Part shown: in pieces, positions 1 through 6,300 of the stretch
How positions within the stretch are numbered: position 1 is the stretch's first letter
How the letters are laid out: every line of letters starts with the position of its first letter
Assembly: GCA_016934095.1 (NCBI GenBank)
Contig: JAFGTO010000024.1
Coordinates: 1 to 7,422, forward strand
DNA: 7,422 nucleotides
Source: Candidatus Glassiibacteriota bacterium
GTDB taxonomy: Bacteria; Gemmatimonadota; Glassbacteria; GWA2-58-10
Reading direction: 5' to 3'
Notes under the pieces: generated by a model
The model's database searches: none
What the model saw: the letters and a program-made list of their open reading frames with translations, nothing else
Told to the model about the DNA's origin: nothing
Made by a program: the position numbers and the translations under genes

Positions 1-1029
1 CGCCTGCTGCCGCCCTCGGTAACCCCCTATGGCGATGACTACACCTTCGACGACAGCTTCCGGGTAATGGTCAACATCGATTACCAGCACCCGCAATGGG
101 AAGTCCTGACCGGGGCGAAGTACTCCTACGACCCGGAAACCGAGTCGATACTCATCCGCTTCACTCCGCAGGCCGAATCTGTCTACCTGGCCTGGGCCAG
201 CCCTTACACCATGCGCAACCTCAACATGTTCATCGAGCGCTGGGAGGACAATCCCGACTTCTACCTCGAACCGATCGGCCTGTCCGTGGAGGGCCGTCCG
301 ATCTACCGGATCACGGTCAGCGATCCGGAGGTCCCCGACAGCGAAAAAAAGGTTGTCTGGATTACCGGCACCCAGCACGCCTATGAGATGGCGGCCGGCC
401 CGGTATGCGAGGGGCTGGTCGAGACCCTGCTGGCGCCGGGCGACTCGGCGGCCGAGCTGCGCAGGCGCTTTGTCTACCACCTGGTGCCGCTGATCAATCC
501 GGATGCAGTGGCCAGGGGAGGCTACCGCTACAACATGCACGATATCGACCTTAACCGCAACTGGGATGACTTCAAGCTATCCGATTGGGACAGCGAGGTC
601 AGCGAGCCGGAGGTGGCCGCGGTCAAGAGAGCGGTCGATGACTGGGTGGCAGGCGGGGGCGGCCTGGACATGTTTTTCGACTTCCACTGCCTCACCGTAC
701 TGGAGCGTAACCTGTTGATGATCATGGCCACCCCGGATTCCATCCCCGCCCGGGTGGTCGAGGAGGAAGAGCGTTTTGCCAGGGATTTTTTCTCCAAACG
801 CTACGTGTGGCGACTGTCGAAAGACAGCAGCACCGGGGGAGCATGTAACGAGATCTCCGGGCTTTACGCCGCTCAGACCGGGGTGCTGAGCTACACCAGC
901 GAACACTGCCTGGGCATGGTCGCCAGGGCCGGCCAGTCGCCGGTGCGGGCTACGCCGGATTTCTGGAAAGCATTGGGCCGGGACTATGCGCTCACTATCA
1001 GGGAATATTTCGACAGCATGGATGAATGA
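1..1029 (+). CDS. M14-family zinc carboxypeptidase, 5' end outside window
   Basis: Zinc metallopeptidase of the carboxypeptidase A superfamily (M14), expected to remove C-terminal residues from peptides or act on a related amide bond. The frame is open from base 1. The first in-frame ATG (67) has no ribosome site and lies inside recognisable protein, so the true start is upstream. Visible order: a beta-rich N-terminal part (about 1-290), then the catalytic domain. The zinc motif HxxE is His at 376 and Glu at 385 (TQHAYE). Substrate-binding residues are in the NPDAV segment (from 496) and DLNRNW (from 547), with the Asn-Arg pair at 553-558. The third zinc ligand is His at 685 (FDFHC) and the likely catalytic Glu is at 901 (YTSEHC). 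The N-terminal segment before the zinc site and the DLNRNW style resemble the cytosolic-carboxypeptidase-like branch more than digestive carboxypeptidases; this is a judgement by eye. The substrate is unknown, and export cannot be judged without the N-terminus. The gene ends 19 bases before the methyltransferase, suggesting one operon. Confidence 0.9.
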   Translation, partial: RLLPPSVTPYGDDYTFDDSFRVMVNIDYQHPQWEVLTGAKYSYDPETESILIRFTPQAESVYLAWASPYTMRNLNMFIERWEDNPDFYLEPIGLSVEGRPIYRITVSDPEVPDSEKKVVWITGTQHAYEMAAGPVCEGLVETLLAPGDSAAELRRRFVYHLVPLINPDAVARGGYRYNMHDIDLNRNWDDFKLSDWDSEVSEPEVAAVKRAVDDWVAGGGGLDMFFDFHCLTVLERNLLMIMATPDSIPARVVEEEERFARDFFSKRYVWRLSKDSSTGGACNEISGLYAAQTGVLSYTSEHCLGMVARAGQSPVRATPDFWKALGRDYALTIREYFDSMDE

Positions 1030-1037
1030 ACCGGGCG

Positions 1038-1043
1038 GGAAGG
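1038..1043 (+). promoter_or_regulatory. Ribosome binding site of the methyltransferase gene
   Basis: GGAAGG lies five bases before the ATG at 1049, an ideal Shine-Dalgarno spacing. It decides between three in-frame starts. The ATG at 1022, which overlaps the end of the peptidase gene, has only a GGGA-like run about 17 bases upstream. The ATG at 1061 has AGGA 12 bases away. Placement just after the peptidase stop codon fits translation from a shared mRNA. Confidence 0.65.
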
Positions 1044-1048
1044 CAGGA

Positions 1049-2056
1049 ATGGATATTGAAATGAAAGAGCTTTACGGCAGGATAGACCGGCTCACCGGTA
1101 TTTCACGGGGCTTCCAGGGTGCAGCCGTGCTGGCCGCCGGGGTGGAATGCGGAATTTTCGACTTCCTGGATAAAAAACCGGCGGACCCGGCCCTGGCTGC
1201 GCGCGAGCTGGGATTGGACCCGCGTGCAGTCGATATTGTCCTTCACGCCCTGGCAGGCATGGGGCTGCTGGAGCTGGAGGACGGCCTGTTCCGTAATTCG
1301 CCGCTGGCGGATGAGCTGCTGGTGCGCGGAAGAGCGCACTACCAGGGGGATATCATCGGCCACAGCGCGCGCCTGATCCGGCGCTGGGTGCAGTTGCCCT
1401 CTGTGCTCAGGACCGGAAAGCCGGCGGCAGGCCCCAGGTCTACGGATGACAGGGAAAGCAGGAAAGACTTCATCCTCGGTATGAGCAATATCGCCAGGCT
1501 GTCCGCGAGAAAGATCGCCGAGGTCATAGACCTGGGCTCCGCCCGCCGTATGCTGGACCTTGGCGGCGGGCCCGGCACTTATGCGATAACTTTTTGCAGT
1601 ATCAACCCCGGGCTGACAGCGGTGGTTTTCGACCTGCCGGAAGTGATCGATGAGATCACCACCGGCCAGGTGGCCGCCGCCGGCCTTGGAGAGCGGATCA
1701 GCTTTATCAGGGGCGACTACCTGGAAAATGACTACGGCCGGGACTACGACCTGGTCCTGGTCTCCAACATCATCCACAGCCTGGGGGAGCCCCGGATCCG
1801 CGAAATGCTCGGCCGCTGCCGCCGGTCCATGGTCCCGGGGGGAAGGGTGGTGGTCAAGGACTTCCTGCTGGATGACGACCGGGTGCACCCCGCTTTCGGC
1901 AGCATGTTCGCGGTCAATATGCTGGTAGGCACCGAGGCCGGCGGGTGCTACACGGTGAGCGAGATCGCCGTGTGGCTGGGAGATGCCGGTTTCGGTCAGG
2001 TGGAGTTGCGGGAGATAAGCCCGCAGGCCCGCCTGCTGGTGGCGGTACGGCCTTGA
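1049..2056 (+). CDS. SAM-dependent O-methyltransferase (Methyltransf_2 family)
   Basis: Predicted cytoplasmic enzyme of 335 residues that transfers a methyl group from S-adenosylmethionine to a small-molecule hydroxyl; the acceptor cannot be read from sequence. Residues about 10-95 form the winged-helix dimerisation domain typical of the family (GVECGIFDFL, then ARELGLDPRAVDIVLHAL and a GLLE wing). The SAM fold follows: motif I LDLGGGPG at residues 169-176, the acidic residue that binds the ribose in VFDLPE (Asp195), GDYLE in the next strand, NIIHSLGE with His243 at the usual catalytic-base position, and GGRVVVKDF near the C-terminus. The length matches family norms (about 330-370). Relatives include bacterial carotenoid and polyketide O-methyltransferases, but none is close enough for a symbol. 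The start at 1049 is chosen because of its ribosome site; an upstream ATG at 1022 would add nine residues. It follows the peptidase by 19 bases and probably shares its promoter. Its stop is two bases from the stop of the opposing hydrolase. Confidence 0.88.
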   Translation: MDIEMKELYGRIDRLTGISRGFQGAAVLAAGVECGIFDFLDKKPADPALAARELGLDPRAVDIVLHALAGMGLLELEDGLFRNSPLADELLVRGRAHYQGDIIGHSARLIRRWVQLPSVLRTGKPAAGPRSTDDRESRKDFILGMSNIARLSARKIAEVIDLGSARRMLDLGGGPGTYAITFCSINPGLTAVVFDLPEVIDEITTGQVAAAGLGERISFIRGDYLENDYGRDYDLVLVSNIIHSLGEPRIREMLGRCRRSMVPGGRVVVKDFLLDDDRVHPAFGSMFAVNMLVGTEAGGCYTVSEIAVWLGDAGFGQVELREISPQARLLVAVRP

Positions 2057-2058
2057 GG

Positions 2059-2991
2059 TTATTTACCCGCTGCTTCCTGCAGCAGTCCGGCCAGCCTGGC
2101 CAGGACCTGCGAAGGCAGCTCTTTCCAGTCCGCCCAGACATAGGGATAATCGAACATTTCCGGGCCGATGCGTGCGGTGATCAGCTCGGTCTTGAAAAGT
2201 TCGGCCTCGGCCAGCGCCTCGCCCTGGGGGCTGAGGATAAAGCTCTGGCCGTAACCTATATCTCCCAGCTTGTCGGTAACGGTAACGTTCGAGCGGGCCA
2301 CCACCATCCTGAGCTGGCAGGCCAGCCCGACATGGCAGTTGCGCACCCATTTGCGGTGGTCGTCCACGGACTGCGGCCCGATCGAGTTGTAATGGGGAGA
2401 GAAAAGTATCTCGGCCCCTTGCAGCCGGGCGATCATCGCCGGGTGCAGAAACGAGCTGTCGTGGCAGATAATCACCGCGAAAGCGGCCCCGTGTGCGGTG
2501 AATACCGGCATCCTGGTGCCGGGCAGGAATTTCAGCTCATCCCGGTCCCCCTCGGTCAGCATGGTCTTGTCATAAGTCCCCAGCAGCTTTCCCCGGTGGA
2601 TTACCAGCACGCTGTTGTAGATCCCCTCATCGGTCAGCCTTGCCAGCCCCACTAACACCACCATCTCGTGCCCGGCCGTCTCCGCGATGAATTTCGCCAG
2701 CTGCGGGTCATCGACCCGGCGGGCGCCTGCGCGCATGTGTTCGGGCGTGTCGTACCCGGAGAGAAAGGTTTCCGGCAGGGCCAGGAAGTGGCTGCCGCGC
2801 TCCAGCGCCTGGCCGACCACCCGCCGGGCGGTACTCAGGTTGGTGTCGAAATCGCCGTCCGCGCAGGGGCCCTGGTAAACCGAGATTATCAGCTCGTGCT
2901 CCAGGGCGGAGCCGGGACGGGGGCAGAGCAAAAGGCAGAGGGCTGCTGCGCAGGCGAGCCGCAGCAGGCAGTGGCGCTCGGGCTTTCTCAT
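2059..2991 (-). CDS. Exported carbon-nitrogen hydrolase (nitrilase superfamily)
   Basis: Predicted amidase or related C-N hydrolase of 310 residues. All catalytic residues are present: Glu74 in LALPETF (general base), Lys142 in YDKTML, Cys176 in VIICHDSSF (nucleophile), and Glu152 before FLPG, which fits the supporting second glutamate. Strong family landmarks are the GKLLGTYDK strand, the FLPG turn and the GAEILFSPHYNS segment that follows the nucleophile. Residues 1-29 form a signal peptide: basic start (RKPER), hydrophobic stretch about 9-23, likely cleavage after GSA29. The Cys residues in that stretch do not sit in a proper lipobox, so a soluble periplasmic or secreted enzyme is more likely than a lipoprotein. 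Most members of this superfamily are cytoplasmic, so export is notable. The start is supported by AAGGAG five bases upstream. The gene converges on the methyltransferase and diverges from the propeller gene. The substrate (amide, nitrile, carbamoyl compound or lipid amide) is not determinable. Confidence 0.91.
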   Translation of the reverse strand: MRKPERHCLLRLACAAALCLLLCPRPGSALEHELIISVYQGPCADGDFDTNLSTARRVVGQALERGSHFLALPETFLSGYDTPEHMRAGARRVDDPQLAKFIAETAGHEMVVLVGLARLTDEGIYNSVLVIHRGKLLGTYDKTMLTEGDRDELKFLPGTRMPVFTAHGAAFAVIICHDSSFLHPAMIARLQGAEILFSPHYNSIGPQSVDDHRKWVRNCHVGLACQLRMVVARSNVTVTDKLGDIGYGQSFILSPQGEALAEAELFKTELITARIGPEMFDYPYVWADWKELPSQVLARLAGLLQEAAGK

Positions 2992-2996
2992 GGCAG

Positions 2997-3002
2997 CTCC
3001 TT
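2997..3002 (-). promoter_or_regulatory. Ribosome binding site of the hydrolase gene
   Basis: On the minus strand AAGGAG is followed by five bases and then the ATG at 2991. This near-perfect Shine-Dalgarno site fixes the start and confirms that the hydrophobic N-terminus is translated. Confidence 0.8.
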
Positions 3003-3016
3003 GGATCTGCAGTGTA

Positions 3017-3034
3017 AGAAAGAGAAATCTTTCT
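3017..3034 (-). promoter_or_regulatory. Small hairpin in the hydrolase 5' leader
   Basis: AGAAAGA and TCTTTCT form a perfect 7-bp inverted repeat around a four-base loop. The hairpin lies 14 bases upstream of the hydrolase ribosome site. The stem is A/T-rich and weak, so a role in mRNA stability or translation is only a possibility. Confidence 0.35.
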
Positions 3035-3051
3035 GACAGGCTGAAAGCGGA

Positions 3052-3080
3052 ATATTAAGCTCGAGCTTCCGTTTAAGCAA
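3052..3080 (-). promoter_or_regulatory. Candidate sigma-70-like promoter for the hydrolase gene
   Basis: Reading leftward, TTGCTT (3080-3075) and TAATAT (3057-3052) are separated by exactly 17 bases. They match the consensus hexamers at three and four of six positions. The -10 box is about 60 bases before the ATG, leaving room for a short leader with the small hairpin. The spacer contains the 12-bp palindrome at 3057-3068. The promoter consensus of this organism is unknown, so this is tentative. Confidence 0.4.
3057..3068. promoter_or_regulatory. 12-bp palindrome, possible operator
   Basis: AAGCTC followed by its reverse complement GAGCTT is a perfect 12-bp palindrome without spacer. It sits between the candidate -35 and -10 boxes of the hydrolase promoter, a position where a dimeric repressor or a MerR-type regulator would act. 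No matching regulator is encoded in the window. Confidence 0.3.
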
Positions 3081-3261
3081 GTGGCAAAAGGAGCTCCGCC
3101 ATCGACTGTTGCCCGCGCGAGCACAGTTTTTGTGCTTTAGACGGCCGGCCGGACGGCATGGTTTTACCCTGAAAACAGCGTGCCACAAGGCTCGGCGGCG
3201 GAAAGGGGCTTTCTCTGGCATCCTTTTTGCCTAATATTACAGGCGCTAAGCCGGTAACTAG

Positions 3262-3267
3262 TATAGT
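3262..3267 (+). promoter_or_regulatory. Possible -10 box for the propeller gene
   Basis: TATAGT matches the sigma-70 -10 consensus at five of six positions and lies in the AT-rich stretch 67 bases before the ATG at 3335. There is no good -35 box at 17 bases; the best upstream matches (ATTACA at 3236-3241 or TTACAG at 3237-3242) are spaced 20 and 19 bases. A promoter here would place the 22-bp palindrome inside the 5' leader. Confidence 0.28.
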
Positions 3268-3292
3268 GTTAAGTAATTTTTCCTTAAATTCG

Positions 3293-3314
3293 CCGTAATT
3301 TGCGCAAATTACGG
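3293..3314. promoter_or_regulatory. Perfect 22-bp palindrome upstream of the propeller gene
   Basis: CCGTAATTTGC is followed directly by its exact reverse complement, giving a 22-bp palindrome with no mismatch, centred between 3303 and 3304 and ending 20 bases before the ATG at 3335. The GC tips and AT-rich arms with a GCGC centre look like a binding site for a homodimeric helix-turn-helix regulator. As RNA it could fold into an 8-bp stem with a six-base loop, close to the ribosome site. No run of T follows, so it is not a terminator. Confidence 0.6.
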
Positions 3315-3334
3315 TACCTGCGAGAAAGCGCACC

Positions 3335-6300
3335 ATGTCCTACGCATCGGCTGCAGGTCCCGGCGGCAGAATGCGCCGTGCCCTGCTGTGGATAATTTTT
3401 CCCCTGCTGGCCGCCCAGGCCCCTGCTTTTGCCGCCAAGCCGGTCATTCTCTCCTCGGTTCCGGACCTGACCATTTTCGAGGGCGATCAGCTCCAGATCA
3501 TCATCAAGGCTTACGACCCGGACGGGGATTCGATTTATTACGTGCTGGACCAGGCGCCCACCGGGACCGTGCTGACCGATAGTATCATCACCTGGACTTC
3601 GACTTTTCTCCACGTCGGCCGGGACACGATCATCTACAGCGTAAGGGATTTTCCCTGGCACACGGCCACCTGGGACACGGTCTTGATAACCGTGCTCGAT
3701 GTCGGCCTGGCCGGCACTTTTACCGATGTCAGCTCGCAGCGGGGGCTGGACGACCCTGGAATGACCACTGCCCTGGCCTGGGCGGACTACAACGGCGACA
3801 GTGTCCCGGACTTGTTCGTGGCCAACGCCGGCGAGACTGGCACCCTTTACCTGGGCGACTCGAGCGGCGCTTTCACCGCACAGAACACCCTCCCCTACGT
3901 GGTGGGAGATGCAGGCTCCGCAGCCTGGGATGATTACGACCACGACGGGCGGCCCGACCTCTACGTGGTGCACTCAGGCCTTTTCGGCGGAAGGGTCAAC
4001 ACTCTTTACCATAACGACACTTCGGGCACTTTTGCCGATACTACCCAAGTCTCCGGCACCGGCAACGATGGCCTGGGCAAGTCTGTCTCCTGGGTGGATT
4101 TCGACTGCGACGGCGACCCGGACATCTACGTGGTCAACTACGGCGGGGCCAACGAGCTCTACAGCAACAACGGCAACGGGACTTTCACCGCCATGGCGGA
4201 CACGGCCGGGATCGCGGATGCAGGCGATGGTGTGGCCGCGGCCTGGTGCGACTACAACCTGGACGACTTCCCGGACTTCTACCTGGTCAACGAGCACGGC
4301 GGCAACCGGCTTTTCCGCAACGATGGTGATTCCAGCTTTACCGATGTCACCACCACCGCGGGGGTGGGCCACACCGGCAACGGGAGCACGGCCGCCTGGG
4401 GCGATTACGACAACGATGAGGACTTCGACCTTTTCCTGGGGAACAAGGACAGCCTGCAGGTGCTTTTCAGCAATAACGGCGATGGGACTTTCACCAGGCT
4501 GGCCTCCACCAGCGGGATCGCCGTGCGCGGCTCGGCCCGCTCATCCCTCTGGATCGATTTCAACATGGACGGCTGGCTGGACTTGATTGTCGCATTTTCG
4601 GACAGCACCAACAAGTTCTTCCAGAACCTGGGCGACAGCACGTTCATCAACGCTGCCCCGGTCATCGGCATCCAGGAGCTCGGCTACTGGAGCTCGGTTA
4701 CCTGGGCCGACCCGCGGAACTCGGGCGTGCCGGACATCTGTTTCGGCCGGCGGGACGGGGCCAACCGCTATTACCAAGGCTCCCAGCAGGGCAACTACCT
4801 CAAGGTGGCGCTGCACGGGCTGATCAGCAGCCGCTTCGGCGTGGGCGCCCGGGTCAGGGTGCGCGCCGGCGACATGGTCTTGAGCCGCTGGATCGACGGC
4901 GGGTCCGGCTCGATGAGCGAGCCGGTGGCCCATTTCGGGCTGGGCGCCACGCCGATTGTGGACAGCCTCTCTGTCTTCTGGCCCACCGGCCTGCGCCGGG
5001 ACACTGTCAACCTCCAGGTCAACAAGTTCCTGGTCTGGCACGAGACAGACAGCATTTTCCCGGTCATCGACTCCACCACGGTCTACCCGCACACCACCTC
5101 GCTCACCGGCCCCTATACTATAGACACCAAGGTTACTGACAACGACGCGGTGGCGGTAACTCTCTTTTACAGCAGCGACCGCTTCACCCCATACTATACG
5201 CCGGTCGCCATGACCGACCTGGGGAGCGGTTATTTCCAGGGCGACATACCCGGGCAGGCCTCCGGGACCCGTATCTATTACTATATCCGTGCGCAGGACA
5301 CTCCCGGGCATAAGACTTACGACCCCTTCCGGGCCAAGGACTCGCTCTTCAGTTTCAGCGTGGATGACTCCGTGCCGAATGTCGACAGCATCACCGTGCT
5401 GGATGATACCGGCGATGAGGCAGGGCCTTACCCGGTGGCGGTCCGGGCCGTGGACAACGATACGCTGGAGGCGGTATACCTGGTCTGGTCTATCTCCCGG
5501 GAAGGCGCGCTGGTCGAGCTGGACAGCGTCCGCATGGCACTGACCAGTGCGGACAGCACCGGCTTCCACTTTGCCGCAGAGCTGGCCGGGCGCCAGATCG
5601 GCACCCAGGTCAACTACTATGCGCGGGCCGTGGACCTGGCTGGAAACTACAAGCACCTGCCGGCCACGGCCCCGGATTCGACCTATTCTTTCCGGGTCTC
5701 ACGCTTCACTGAGAGGCCCTTTGCCGCTTTCACCATCGAGCGGCAGGGTGTCGGCCTGTCCGTTTCCGATTATAACCTGGACCAGGTCCCGGACGTCTAC
5801 CTGTCCAACCTAGACACCACCGATTACCTGTTCCGGGGAAGCCTGGACACTACCTTCCTCGACGTGAGCGCCGCTACCCTGGGCGCGACGATCCGTCAGA
5901 GCACGGGCGGCGTCTGGGGCGATTACAACAACGACCGCTACCCGGACCTGTATATCTTCGGCCTGGGGGCCAACGTGCTGCTTTCCAACGACAGGGACGG
6001 CACTTTCACGGACATCTCGACTTCCGCCGGCGTAGCGGGTGCGGGCCAGACCTGGGGGGCGGCCTGGGTGGATTATGACAACGACGGCTTGCTGGACCTT
6101 TTCACGGTCAACAAGGACGGCTCGGACCGGCTGTACCACAACCAGGGCGACAGCACTTTCGAGGACCGGGCGGCACAGGCCGGATTGGCCGGCCAGTCGG
6201 ACGGGGTGGGATGCTGCTGGGGCGACTTCGACGGGGATGGGGACCAGGACGTTTTCGTGGTCTATTACGGCAAGGACAACCGCCTGTACCGCAATAACTC

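Larger units (their letters stand above)
2992..3334. other. Divergent intergenic control region
   Basis: This 343-base gap separates the 5' ends of the hydrolase (leftward) and the propeller protein (rightward). It is distinctly richer in A and T than the flanking genes, mainly at 3001-3080 and 3220-3312. I see no convincing coding frame. It holds a candidate promoter for each direction, a 12-bp palindrome and a small hairpin on the hydrolase side, and a 22-bp perfect palindrome on the propeller side. The middle (about 3090-3220) is GC-rich and contains only short inverted repeats. Confidence 0.75.

Noticed and set aside
67..69. ATG at 67 as the start of the carboxypeptidase
   Set aside because: The frame is open to base 1 with protein-like sequence, there is no Shine-Dalgarno site before 67, and the N-terminal domain would be cut.
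1945..2655. A 236-codon plus-strand frame across the methyltransferase end and hydrolase gene
   Set aside because: It lies antisense to the hydrolase, including its catalytic Cys region, and reads in another frame of the methyltransferase. It shows no family motif or ribosome site.
3120..3136. Inverted repeat AGCACA / TGTGCT with a five-base loop, considered as a terminator
   Set aside because: The stem is only six pairs, is followed by three T on the plus strand and by GC-rich sequence on the minus strand, and no gene ends here in either direction.
3142..3151. CGGCCGGCCG palindrome in the intergenic region
   Set aside because: Short alternating C/G palindromes are expected often in DNA of this composition; there is no further support for a site.
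3284..3973. A minus-strand frame of 229 codons covering the start of the propeller gene
   Set aside because: It is antisense to the signal peptide, the Ig-like domain and the first two blades of a convincing gene. The protein is low in structure-like patterns and has no recognisable motif.
3801..4586. A 261-codon plus-strand frame inside the propeller gene
   Set aside because: The protein is a Thr/Ser/Trp-rich periodic sequence that simply mirrors the blade repeat in a shifted frame.
4541..5656. A 371-codon open frame on the minus strand opposite the propeller gene
   Set aside because: It runs antisense to well-defined blade, UnbV and Ig-like domains. Its composition (rich in Val, Asp, Arg, Pro and His) is what GC-rich third positions give on the opposite strand, and no domain is recognisable.
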